Of a DNA stretch of 34,115 nt, positions 14,326 through 22,124 are shown piece after piece. Numbering within the stretch: position 1 is the stretch's first letter; each line of letters opens with the position of its first letter. The position numbers and the translations under genes were made by a program. The notes under the pieces were generated by a model. The model ran no database searches and was not told where the DNA came from. It saw only the letters and a program-made list of their open reading frames with translations. Source of the DNA: an uncultured Mucispirillum sp. Lineage in GTDB: Bacteria; Chrysiogenota; Deferribacteres; Deferribacterales; Mucispirillaceae. The stretch spans positions 1 through 34,115 of the forward strand of contig CALADT010000018.1 in the NCBI GenBank assembly GCA_937890655.1, read 5' to 3'.

Positions 14326-15588
14326 TTAAGCAAGAGTTTCATCTTCTGTAATGTGATGATCATGCTTATATACTTTATCTACTATTGTAGCAATAGCACC
14401 GTCCCCTGTAACGTTAGTTGCTGTGCCAAAACTATCCATAACTATGTAAAGAGCAAACATTATGCCGTATAACTCTTGGCTAAAACCTAAAACTCCAACA
14501 ATAGCCGCCTGTGCTGTAACAATAGCACCACCAGGAACACCAGGAGCAGCAACAGTTGCAATAGCTAATGCAAAAATAAATGCAGAGTATTGACCAAATG
14601 AAATATCCATATTCATGGTATATACTAAAGCCATAGAACATGCTACAATCTTAAGCATAGAGCCGGAAAGGTTAATAGTAGCACATAAAGGAACTACAAA
14701 ACCTGCAATAGAAGGCCTTACACCGTTTTCTAATGTTGATTCTAATGTAACAGGAATAGTAGCAGCAGAAGAAGATGTGCCTAATGCTGTTAAATATGCC
14801 GGTAACATTCTTTTTAATAATATTAATGGGTTCTTTTTAGCAACTAAACCTGCAATAGAAAAGAATATTAAAAGCAATATAACTGTTAATACGAATATTA
14901 AAAAGATTATTTTAATAAATATAATTATTATTTTACTTACTTCCCCCATATAAGCAATATTTAAAAATATAGAAAGGATATAAATAGGCAGAAGTGGTAT
15001 CATAAAAGAGCTTATTATTTTATTTATAATAATTCTTAAATCATCAATAACATCCATCATTTTTGAAGTTTTTGTAACAGCAAGCCCAAAACCTAAAACA
15101 AAAGATAATATAAGAGCTGAAGTAATATCCATAACAGGAGGCATAGGGATATTAAAGTATGGAGCTACTGATTTCTCTAAATCAGCATGGATACTTATAT
15201 TTGCACCTTCTAACATATGTGGGTATAATAAAGCAGTAACACCATATGTAGAATAACCCGCAAAAATAGTAAAACCAAAAGCTAATGCTATTGTAATAAA
15301 CATTAGTTTACCTGCATCTTTACCAAGATGACCAATACCAGGAGCAACAAGGCCTATAACTATTAATGGTATAATAAATTTTAAAAGACTACCAAAAAAT
15401 ACTTGAAATGTTTGGAAAATTCTAGCTACGATTTCACCATAATCTGTTCCGTTATCAAAAGCACTACCTGATAAATACTTTAACAATACACCTAGTATTA
15501 TACCTACAATTATAGCTATAATAATTTTTACTAAAAATGCACTTTGAAAGCTTGAAAACTTATTGCTTTTATTTGGACCTTCGATCAT
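14326..15588 (-). CDS. DAACS-family sodium symporter, non-canonical substrate site
   Basis: A 420-residue inner-membrane carrier of the glutamate/dicarboxylate:cation symporter family (GltPh fold). The re-entrant hairpin motif TSSSAATIPVT is at 271-281 and the TM8 segment NVTGDGAIATIVDK at 392-405. Several binding residues differ from GltPh: the TM7 NMDGT motif reads NLSGS (306-310), so the sodium-binding Asp is Ser308, and the Arg397 position that holds the side-chain carboxylate is Gly388. Asp385 (GltPh D394, amino-group ligand) and Asp396 (D405) remain. This argues against glutamate or C4-dicarboxylate as the main substrate and for a neutral amino acid or related solute. AAGGGG precedes the ATG; the gene is monocistronic with its own terminator. 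Confidence 0.88.
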   Translation of the reverse strand: MIEGPNKSNKFSSFQSAFLVKIIIAIIVGIILGVLLKYLSGSAFDNGTDYGEIVARIFQTFQVFFGSLLKFIIPLIVIGLVAPGIGHLGKDAGKLMFITIALAFGFTIFAGYSTYGVTALLYPHMLEGANISIHADLEKSVAPYFNIPMPPVMDITSALILSFVLGFGLAVTKTSKMMDVIDDLRIIINKIISSFMIPLLPIYILSIFLNIAYMGEVSKIIIIFIKIIFLIFVLTVILLLIFFSIAGLVAKKNPLILLKRMLPAYLTALGTSSSAATIPVTLESTLENGVRPSIAGFVVPLCATINLSGSMLKIVACSMALVYTMNMDISFGQYSAFIFALAIATVAAPGVPGGAIVTAQAAIVGVLGFSQELYGIMFALYIVMDSFGTATNVTGDGAIATIVDKVYKHDHHITEDETLA

Positions 15589-15726
15589 ACAAACCCCTTA
15601 TATTATTTTAATAAGAAGTTATTCTAAACTAATAACTTTAAAAAGTAAATAATAACTTCTAAATTTATTAAAAAATATTATAATTTATAAAAAATGTATA
15701 AAATTATAAATTATTCTTTTATGTTC

Positions 15727-15755
15727 TTGATTTTATCACAACTTATATGTAAAAT
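15727..15755 (+). promoter_or_regulatory. Possible promoter of the phosphoesterase-sulfatase operon
   Basis: TTGATT (15727-15732), a 17-base spacer and TAAAAT (15750-15755) lie 27 bases before the first ATG of the operon. Confidence 0.45.
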
Positions 15756-15782
15756 ATGGAAAATTAATTTTTTAGGTGTATA

Positions 15783-16670
15783 ATGGCTACTGTATTTAAA
15801 AAAATAACTATTGGGTTAGTAATTTTATTTATTATATTTATTCTTTTATCGCTATTTTTATACTTTTTTACCCGTCATCATCTTGATTTCCAACCGGAAA
15901 ACAAACCAATGAATAAAATTGTAATTTATGGTGATGTGCGTTCTGGGTATAAAACCCATATGAAAATAGCACAAATGATATATGATGAAAAACCTGATAT
16001 GGTTATGTTTACAGGAGATATACCATCTAACAGTAGAAATTATATCCATTATTTACAATATACTATTTTTGCTAAAAAATTGTGGGATAATGCAGAGTTT
16101 TATCCTGTGAGAGGTAACCACGAATCTACATATTGGCTTTATGATGCTTTTTTTGACCTGCCAAATGATTTATCGTATTATTCTTTTGATAGAATGGATA
16201 TGCACTTTATTGTCCTTGATTGCTGGAACGTTTTTGAACCACTTGATGAAAAACAACTAAAGTGGTTAAAGGAAGATTTAGAAAAAAATAAAGGAAAACC
16301 AATATCTGTTGCATTCCATGTGCCACTTTTTACTTCCGGTAAATATGCACCATATGAAGCACCTTATTTAATTGAGCTTTTTGATAAATATAATGTGCTG
16401 TTTGTTTTCTCTGCCCATGTGCATTCTTATGAACGTTCTTTATATAAAGGCACAAACTATGTGGTAACAGCAGGGGGTGGTGCACCACTTTATGATGAAA
16501 ATAGAGAAAACCCATACAAAATTATTAGAAAGAAAGTTCACCACTATACAGTGCTAACAAAAGAAAATGATGTATATACTTTAAAAGCTATTGATATTAA
16601 TGGTAATGAAATAGATAGTGTTTCCACTTCTTTAGAAAGTGTTTTACATAATAAAGGAATTAGCAAATGA
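15783..16670 (+). CDS. Membrane-anchored metallophosphoesterase, copy 1
   Basis: A 295-residue calcineurin-like phosphoesterase held by one N-terminal span (residues 8-29), probably with its catalytic domain outside the cytoplasm. The metal motifs are ordered as in the family: GDVRSGYKTH (D51, with R53 where D-x-H has His; H59 further on), GD at 78-79, GNHE at 111-114, H179 in AFHVPLF, and AHVHSYERS (H212, H214) for the GHxH motif. The GDxR form is seen in some purple-acid-like phosphoesterases. AGGTG precedes the ATG. Its stop overlaps the start of copy 2 (ATGA). The neighbouring LTA-synthase-like sulfatase suggests work on phospho-alcohol substituents of an envelope polymer; that is inference. 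Confidence 0.88.
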   Translation: MATVFKKITIGLVILFIIFILLSLFLYFFTRHHLDFQPENKPMNKIVIYGDVRSGYKTHMKIAQMIYDEKPDMVMFTGDIPSNSRNYIHYLQYTIFAKKLWDNAEFYPVRGNHESTYWLYDAFFDLPNDLSYYSFDRMDMHFIVLDCWNVFEPLDEKQLKWLKEDLEKNKGKPISVAFHVPLFTSGKYAPYEAPYLIELFDKYNVLFVFSAHVHSYERSLYKGTNYVVTAGGGAPLYDENRENPYKIIRKKVHHYTVLTKENDVYTLKAIDINGNEIDSVSTSLESVLHNKGISK

Positions 16671-17527
16671 TTATATTATATATTATTTTAGGTATAATTT
16701 TATTTTTAGCTTTAATACTGGCTATAACTTTTTTCATTGTCCGTCATAGGCTTGAATTTAACCCCGAAAATAAATCAATGGATAAAATTGTAATATATGG
16801 TGATGTGCGTTCAAGTTATAAAAAACATAACCGTATTATTAACTTAATAAAAAAAGAAAAACCTGATATGATACTTTTTACAGGAGATATTGCTTCTAAC
16901 AGCCATAATTTTTTGCATTATTTAATATATAGTATTGTGGAAAATAAAGTATGGAAAAACTGCGAATATTACCCTGTAAGAGGTAACCACGAAGCAGAAT
17001 TAAACCATTATAAACTTTTTTTAGACCTGCCTAATAAAAAAACATATTATTCTTTTGATAGAATGGATATGCACTTTATTGTGCTAGACTGCTGGAATGT
17101 TTTTGAACCACTTGAAGAAAAACAGCTAAAATGGTTAAAAGAAGATTTGGAAAATAATAAAAATAAACCAATATCTATTGCTATGCATGTGCCACTTTTT
17201 ACTTCCGGCAAATATGAACCCTATGACGCACCTTATTTATTAGAGCTTTTTGATAAATATAATGTGCTTTTTGTGTTCTGTGCCCATGTGCATTCCTATG
17301 AACGTTCTTTATATAAAGGCACATACTATATCGTAACAGCAGGTGGCGGTGCTCCTTTATACTCTGAAACTAGGGAAAATAAATATAAAGTATGCAGAGT
17401 AAATAACCACCACTACTGTGTTATGACAAAAGAAAATAATGAATATAAAATTAAAGTAATAGATATTAACAATAACCAAATAGATGAATTTTCATCATCT
17501 AAAAAAGAAGTAGGTAAAAACAAATAA
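16667..17527 (+). CDS. Membrane-anchored metallophosphoesterase, copy 2
   Basis: A 286-residue paralogue of the gene just upstream, with the same order of features: an N-terminal span (2-25), GDVRSS (D46), FTGDIASN (D74), GNHE (107-109), HVPLFTSGKY (H174) and AHVHSYERSLYKG (H207, H209). Long blocks are identical between copies, such as SFDRMDMHFIVLDCWNVFEPL, so this is a recent or conserved tandem duplication; divergence is concentrated around residues 50-125 and at the C-terminus. ATGA overlap with copy 1 and TAATG overlap with the next gene show translational coupling. Two enzymes kept side by side may act on different groups of one substrate, but no evidence decides this. Confidence 0.88.
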   Translation: MIILYIILGIILFLALILAITFFIVRHRLEFNPENKSMDKIVIYGDVRSSYKKHNRIINLIKKEKPDMILFTGDIASNSHNFLHYLIYSIVENKVWKNCEYYPVRGNHEAELNHYKLFLDLPNKKTYYSFDRMDMHFIVLDCWNVFEPLEEKQLKWLKEDLENNKNKPISIAMHVPLFTSGKYEPYDAPYLLELFDKYNVLFVFCAHVHSYERSLYKGTYYIVTAGGGAPLYSETRENKYKVCRVNNHHYCVMTKENNEYKIKVIDINNNQIDEFSSSKKEVGKNK

Positions 17528-18000
17528 TGAGTAGATACTTAAAACTTTTTTACGCTATCCTAATAGGGCTTTTTATATTTACAGCTTTTAGAATAGGGAT
17601 TTTAGTAGTATATTATAATTTATTTCAAGAAAATAGTATGGGAAGCATAATTATAGCTTGTATTCACGGAATAAGGTTTGATGCTTCCATATTCTTAACA
17701 GTTATTGCTCCTTTCATTATTTTACTAATACTTCCTGTAAATAACAGGTTATATGAAAAAATAATTTATTGGGCGTTATATGTTATATATTCCATAATTA
17801 TTATTTACTTAATAATAGATGCTGTTTATTTTGGCTACGTTTCAAGACATTTAGCAGGTGAGCTGGCACTTTTAGGCAACGATAAAAAATATATTATAAC
17901 TATGGCAAAAGAATATTTACCTGCTGTAATAATATTACTACTTTGTTTAACAGTTTTGGCTTTCTTAAATATGCAGGCTATTTTTTACTTATATCTTTAG
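17527..18000 (+). CDS. LTA-synthase-like sulfatase, N-terminal membrane fragment (frameshifted)
   Basis: These 157 residues are the first part of an alkaline-phosphatase-superfamily membrane enzyme of the LtaS/OpgB/EptA type. It shows about four hydrophobic spans (7-27, 50-70, 80-102, 130-150) and the segment YFGYVSRHLAGELALLGNDKKYI, typical just before the last span of these proteins. It runs into TAG at 17998-18000, while the rest of the protein continues in the frame one base back from 17943 on. The start overlaps the upstream stop (TAATG). Most likely one gene with a one-base loss between 17943 and 17997, or a sequencing error in a T or A run. Alone it has no catalytic domain. Confidence 0.75.
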   Translation: MSRYLKLFYAILIGLFIFTAFRIGILVVYYNLFQENSMGSIIIACIHGIRFDASIFLTVIAPFIILLILPVNNRLYEKIIYWALYVIYSIIIIYLIIDAVYFGYVSRHLAGELALLGNDKKYIITMAKEYLPAVIILLLCLTVLAFLNMQAIFYLYL

Positions 18001-19337
18001 TGGTTTTTATTTTTATAAGAAGTAGTTTTGATATTAAACCTATAAGCACAATTAATGCTTTTGTTAGTGGTAGTAACTCACTTGCTAACTTAACATTAAA
18101 TGGTATGTTTACTTCCCTTAGATATATGACAGAAAATAATGTAGTGGAAAATAATTATAATTTTTATGATGATAATAAAACCCATGAGTTTATAACATCA
18201 TTAAAAAGTGATAATTGCAATATGCCTTATAAGTTTTCAAAAAAACCAAATATTGTGTTTATTTTACTTGAAAGCTGGAGTGCCTATTATGTTGATTCTT
18301 TTTCTGGGAAAAATATGCAACTAACACCTAATTTTGACAGATTGGCAAAAGAAGGTATAATGTATAAAAACCACTACTCCCCTGAAAGAAGAAGCATATC
18401 TGCCATACAGGCAATTCTTTTAGGGATACCACCTATGGATAATATTCCAAAACTAGGTTTTGGGCTTGAAACCATTGCAGGAAGTGGCACACTTGCTTCT
18501 AAACTATATAATAATGGATACGATACTGTTTTTGTGCAATCCTCAAAACGTAATTCCTTTTATTTAGATGTTATTGCTAAATCCATAGGCTTTAAAGAAT
18601 ACTACGGTATGGAAGATGTAGGGGAAATATTGGATTATCCTGATAGAAAAGCATCGCAGTTTGGATGGGATTATGAAACATATATGAAACTTGCTGAAAG
18701 TTTAAAAAATAAAGGAAAAGATAAACCATTTTTTGCATTTTTATTTACAGGTACTACCCATGTGCCATATGCAGAACCTAATAAAGAAAATGTAAAATTC
18801 CCACACAATACAGGCAATGAAAACGGCTTTAAAAATACGCTGATTTATGCAGATTATAGCCTTGGTGAGTTTATAAAAACAGTAGAAAAAGAAGACTACT
18901 TTAATGATACAATTTTTATATTTACAGCAGACCATGTTTTGGGTAGGTTTGAAGATGATGTGGTATTTCCAGAAGACTATCATGTGCCACTGCTTATATG
19001 GTCTCCTGCTTTTAAAAATCATAAGGAAATAACATACACTACAAACCATGTGGATATGCCTGCAACCATATTACACCTTGCTGGGCTTTATGATAATAAA
19101 AGTGAATATGTAGGCCATAGTATTTTTTGTAAAGATAATAATAGTTACAGCATAGTTCATAGTTTTGGTTCAGCAAGAATTATACAAAACAAAGATTACC
19201 TTATGCACTCATATGCTAATATTTTAGACACTATGCCAAAAAATATGAGTCAGGAAGAAAAAGATTTATTATCAAAAATACTACTTTCTTATTACCAAGA
19301 AAGTTATAATATAATGACAGGAAAGTTTAGAAAATGA
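17943..19337 (+). CDS. LTA-synthase-like sulfatase, catalytic fragment (frameshifted)
   Basis: This frame holds the last membrane span (about 12-26) and the whole extracytoplasmic sulfatase-fold domain of an LtaS-like phosphoglycerol or phosphoethanolamine transferase. Metal and active-site positions are visible: E110 in IVFILLESWSAYYV, the nucleophile region ERRSISAIQAILLGIP (S151 where relatives often have Thr), FTADHVLG (D330, H331) and YHVPLLIW (H347). It begins without an initiator of its own: the TTG at 17943 lies inside the upstream fragment's coding region, so 17527-19337 should be read as one gene broken by a -1 shift. It ends in an ATGA overlap with thpR. The likely donor is a membrane phospholipid; the acceptor is unknown. 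Confidence 0.8.
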   Translation: MFNSFGFLKYAGYFLLISLVVFIFIRSSFDIKPISTINAFVSGSNSLANLTLNGMFTSLRYMTENNVVENNYNFYDDNKTHEFITSLKSDNCNMPYKFSKKPNIVFILLESWSAYYVDSFSGKNMQLTPNFDRLAKEGIMYKNHYSPERRSISAIQAILLGIPPMDNIPKLGFGLETIAGSGTLASKLYNNGYDTVFVQSSKRNSFYLDVIAKSIGFKEYYGMEDVGEILDYPDRKASQFGWDYETYMKLAESLKNKGKDKPFFAFLFTGTTHVPYAEPNKENVKFPHNTGNENGFKNTLIYADYSLGEFIKTVEKEDYFNDTIFIFTADHVLGRFEDDVVFPEDYHVPLLIWSPAFKNHKEITYTTNHVDMPATILHLAGLYDNKSEYVGHSIFCKDNNSYSIVHSFGSARIIQNKDYLMHSYANILDTMPKNMSQEEKDLLSKILLSYYQESYNIMTGKFRK

Positions 19338-19900
19338 GAGCGTTTATAGGATTAGAAATACCAGAAAATATTAGGGATTTATATACATCAATATGTAAAC
19401 CTATGCATAAAAGTAGCAATTTATCATTTATCCGCCGTGATAAAATGCATATAACACTTGCTTTTTTTCCTGATTTATCTATGGGAAAAGTGCAAGATAT
19501 AAAAGCAATGTTGGAAGAAATTAACATAGAACGGTTTAATATAAATTGTGAAAACATAGGGCTTTTTAAAAGAAAAGGTATTCCTTCTACTATATTTATT
19601 AAAATTTCATCAGAAACATTATTAGAATATAATAATATACTCCATGATAAACTTAACCAAATAAATATCCATTATGATAACAGGAAACCATTTACACCAC
19701 ACATAACACTTGCAAGAATAAAAGAAGTTACAAGCGAAGGTGATTTTTTTAAAGATTATAGGCATATTGCTAAAAACTTCACAGAGAGCAGTTTTCAACC
19801 AGAAAATGTTACACTTTTTAGTAGTAATATGATTAACTATAAAAAAGAAGCAACCATAGAGTTTATTAATAATATTAAAGTTATAGAAGAAGAGATATAA
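19334..19900 (+). CDS. thpR: RNA 2',3'-cyclic phosphodiesterase (2H family, ThpR/LigT)
   Basis: A 188-residue 2H phosphoesterase that opens 2',3'-cyclic phosphates at RNA ends to 2'-phosphate; family members can also join tRNA halves in vitro. Both HxT catalytic motifs are present: H39-I-T41 (KMHITLAFFPDL) and H123-I-T125 (PFTPHITLARIK). The opening MRAFIGLEIPENIRD is characteristic. Length is normal. It is translationally coupled to the sulfatase gene by ATGA and ends the operon. It is a cytosolic RNA enzyme next to envelope enzymes, so shared transcription need not mean a shared pathway. Confidence 0.9.
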   Translation: MRAFIGLEIPENIRDLYTSICKPMHKSSNLSFIRRDKMHITLAFFPDLSMGKVQDIKAMLEEINIERFNINCENIGLFKRKGIPSTIFIKISSETLLEYNNILHDKLNQINIHYDNRKPFTPHITLARIKEVTSEGDFFKDYRHIAKNFTESSFQPENVTLFSSNMINYKKEATIEFINNIKVIEEEI

Positions 19901-20497
19901 ATAATTATATAATATATTAGCGATTTATATATAATTATATTTGAAATTCATAAGTGCATACTATTTGATTAATTCTTTTTAAAGTTATTATTTATTGTAA
20001 CAATTAATAACTTAATATATTTGCATAACATTAATACATATAAACTAATTTCAATTATTTTCTATAATACAATAGCTAAAATACATAAATAATAACTATA
20101 ATTAATAAATGATCCTATAAACGGAATAGACCACCTTAACTTAGCATCAAGGTGGTCTATTCCGTCTACTGTCTACTCTTATTATTTATTACTAAATATA
20201 CTAATATATACTTACAATACTATATAATACTTTTAAATCTACTTTTATACACTCTTCATGTATGTAAGATAATAGCTTTCTCTTACTTTGTCAATACATT
20301 ATTTTTAAAAAATTTTAAAATGTTTTAATTTTGCTTATTTTTTAAGCATATAAAAACAGATTATTCTTTATTATCAATATGTTATAAATTTAAAATTTTT
20401 TTAAAAAATTTTTATATATATTATTTTTTTTCTATTTCTATAAAAGATAATTAATATATTTTTACTCTTTTATAAAATTAATCTTTTATTAATGCTT
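19901..20497. other. AT-rich intergenic region with one long hairpin
   Basis: About 600 bases between the convergent thpR and HIT genes. Apart from the 17-bp hairpin at 20121-20165 it contains only AT-rich sequence with long T runs (20390-20450). No gene or RNA was recognised. Confidence 0.5.
20121..20165. repeat. Perfect 17-bp inverted repeat with 11-base loop
   Basis: ACGGAATAGACCACCTT (20121-20137) and its exact complement AAGGTGGTCTATTCCGT (20149-20165) enclose AACTTAGCATC. Its GC content is well above that of the surrounding spacer. Neither side has a run of T long enough for a standard intrinsic terminator. It may be a Rho-independent terminator lacking the U tract, a REP-like or miniature mobile element, or a binding site. 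No second copy was seen in this window. Confidence 0.85.
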
Positions 20498-20523
20498 AAA
20501 AAAAAGGCAGTTTTTCAACTGCC
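20498..20523 (-). terminator. Intrinsic terminator of the HIT-family gene
   Basis: On the minus strand GGCAGTT-GAAA-AACTGCC is followed by eight T, about 50 bases past the stop codon. Confidence 0.9.
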
Positions 20524-20573
20524 ATTTTATGATAATTTTATATTGCTTACTTTTTAAGCACAAATAAATATTT

Positions 20574-20990
20574 TTATAATGATTGTTTTATTTTTTCACT
20601 ATCTTTTATAATATCTTCAATATCTACTTTTAAACGTGGCGGTATATTTATGTTTAATTTATCGTTTTCATATCTTGGAATAATATGCACATGAGAATGA
20701 TATACTTCCTGCCCTGCTGATGGTTCATTAAACTGCATAACCATAATACCGTCTGCATTGTATGATTTTTTTACAGCGTTTGAAATTTTTGTAATTAATG
20801 GGTATAGTTTCGCCCCTATTTCTGCTGGTGTATCAAGAGCATTCCTGCAATGGTATTTTGGTATTATTAATGTATGCCCCCTAGCTATTGGGTATATATC
20901 CATAAACACTAAAAAATCATTATCTTCATACACTTTACTAGAAGGGATTTCCCCTTTTATTATTTTACAAAATATACAATCATTTTCCAT
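20574..20990 (-). CDS. HIT-family nucleotide hydrolase (HinT-like)
   Basis: A 138-residue histidine-triad protein, a small cytosolic enzyme cleaving nucleoside phosphoramidates or related AMP derivatives. The triad is H98-S-H100-V-H102 in QEVYHSHVHIIPR, preceded by the glycine-rich NEPSAGQ. The N-terminus CIFCKIIKGEIPS (C5, C8) and ARGHTLIIPK (35-44) are typical. GAGG precedes the ATG by six bases. It is monocistronic, with its own terminator, and divergent from the signalling operon. The physiological substrate cannot be told from the sequence. Confidence 0.92.
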   Translation of the reverse strand: MENDCIFCKIIKGEIPSSKVYEDNDFLVFMDIYPIARGHTLIIPKYHCRNALDTPAEIGAKLYPLITKISNAVKKSYNADGIMVMQFNEPSAGQEVYHSHVHIIPRYENDKLNINIPPRLKVDIEDIIKDSEKIKQSL

Positions 20991-21163
20991 ACTGCACCTC
21001 GCTTTATTTTTAGTTATTTATAATAATAATTCATTTTTTTCAAAATATAAAGTAAATAATTTTGTAGATAAAATTTAATACTTACTTTTTTTAAAATTAT
21101 TAGTTGATTTTATTTGATTATTTTTATATGCTAAGGAATATAGTATTTTAAAAGGATGGTTTT

Positions 21164-21745
21164 ATGGATTCAGAAAACCTTATTCGTGATTTAAGTATTG
21201 TTAGGGAGTATTTTTCTCATAATATGAGAACATCTACTGCTATGGTTGTGGCTACTGTTAGCCTATTTAAATTTGGGCTTAGTGATGATACTGATGACAG
21301 CATGACCGATATGATTATTGAATCTGCATACTTTCTTGATGTTTATGACAAGGGTATGGAAGTAATGTTTAATTATGTTTTAGGAAAACCTATAAGAAAT
21401 GATAAAGAAATATTTGACCCTGTTAAAATAACCGGCAAAGTAATTGAAGATTTAAAATGCTCTATTAAAGACCAAAATATTAATGTTACATGTATATTTG
21501 GTGAAATGGAAATTTTTGAAACAAATAGCTATGTGGCAAAAACTATTTTAGAACTTATTTTATGCGAAGAAATTCGCAAATGCACAGATGAGATTTCTAT
21601 ACACACAAGGGGTAATGTATTAACTATTAAAAAAACTAATAGTAATGATGCTCCAGAAATGTATAAACTTTTTACTAAATTTTTAAAAGAGTTAAATATT
21701 GAGTTATCATATAGTAACGATATTGTTACAATGAGGTTTGCGTAA
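21164..21745 (+). CDS. Small histidine-kinase-like protein, possible phosphotransferase (degenerate ATPase part)
   Basis: A 193-residue soluble protein not clearly assignable to a named family. Residues 8-75 resemble a histidine-kinase dimerisation helix pair: REYFSHNMRTSTAMVVATVSL has H19 in the place of the H-box histidine (compare FSHELRTPL). Residues 80-193 have the length and strand pattern of a small GHKL-type domain (PVKITGKVIEDLKCSI, then GNVLTIKK) but no recognisable N, G1 or G2 boxes, so ATP binding is unlikely. This layout is like ChpT-type histidine phosphotransferases, by analogy only. AAGGATGG precedes the ATG. The next gene, a single-domain response regulator, starts on the last base of its stop codon, so the two are coupled and are probably partners. 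Confidence 0.7.
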   Translation: MDSENLIRDLSIVREYFSHNMRTSTAMVVATVSLFKFGLSDDTDDSMTDMIIESAYFLDVYDKGMEVMFNYVLGKPIRNDKEIFDPVKITGKVIEDLKCSIKDQNINVTCIFGEMEIFETNSYVAKTILELILCEEIRKCTDEISIHTRGNVLTIKKTNSNDAPEMYKLFTKFLKELNIELSYSNDIVTMRFA

Positions 21746-22107
21746 TGAAAATATTAATAGCTGATGATGAGCTTAGGCTCCGTAAAGTAATTGCACTTTA
21801 TTTATCTAAATGTGGGCATGAGATAATAGAGGCTGGTAATGGTGAAACTGCTGTTGAATTAGCAAAAGAGTTTACTCCTGATGCTATTGTTTTGGATGTT
21901 ATGATGCCGGGGATTAGTGGTATTGAAGCTACTCAAGCAATAAGAGCAATAAGTGGGTTTGAAAAAACTCCTATTATTCTTTTAACAGCTAATGCCAGTG
22001 AAAATGATATTAAAAAAGGGTTATCAACAGGGGCAGATAAATATATTACAAAACCTTTTTCCCCTAAAGAACTTGTGGAAATTATAGAAGAATTAGTAAA
22101 TAAATAG
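21745..22107 (+). CDS. Single-domain response regulator (CheY-like)
   Basis: A 120-residue stand-alone receiver domain. D7 and D8 (acidic pocket), D51 (phosphoacceptor in IVLDVMMPGISG), T81 (ILLTAN) and K103 (TKPFSP) are all present, so it should be phosphorylatable. There is no output domain. Its start overlaps the upstream stop by one base, and the HDOD gene follows after 17 bases. Likely phosphodonors are the upstream histidine protein or a distant kinase; likely targets are the HDOD or PP2C proteins in the same operon. That assignment is inference from context. Confidence 0.93.
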   Translation: MKILIADDELRLRKVIALYLSKCGHEIIEAGNGETAVELAKEFTPDAIVLDVMMPGISGIEATQAIRAISGFEKTPIILLTANASENDIKKGLSTGADKYITKPFSPKELVEIIEELVNK

Positions 22108-22124
22108 TAAAATCGGGTTAGTTT

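Noticed and set aside
17943..18000. Programmed -1 ribosomal frameshift in the sulfatase gene
   Set aside because: No X XXY YYZ heptamer lies in the zero frame of the overlap. Only a T6 run permits single-tRNA slippage, so mutation or sequence error is simpler.
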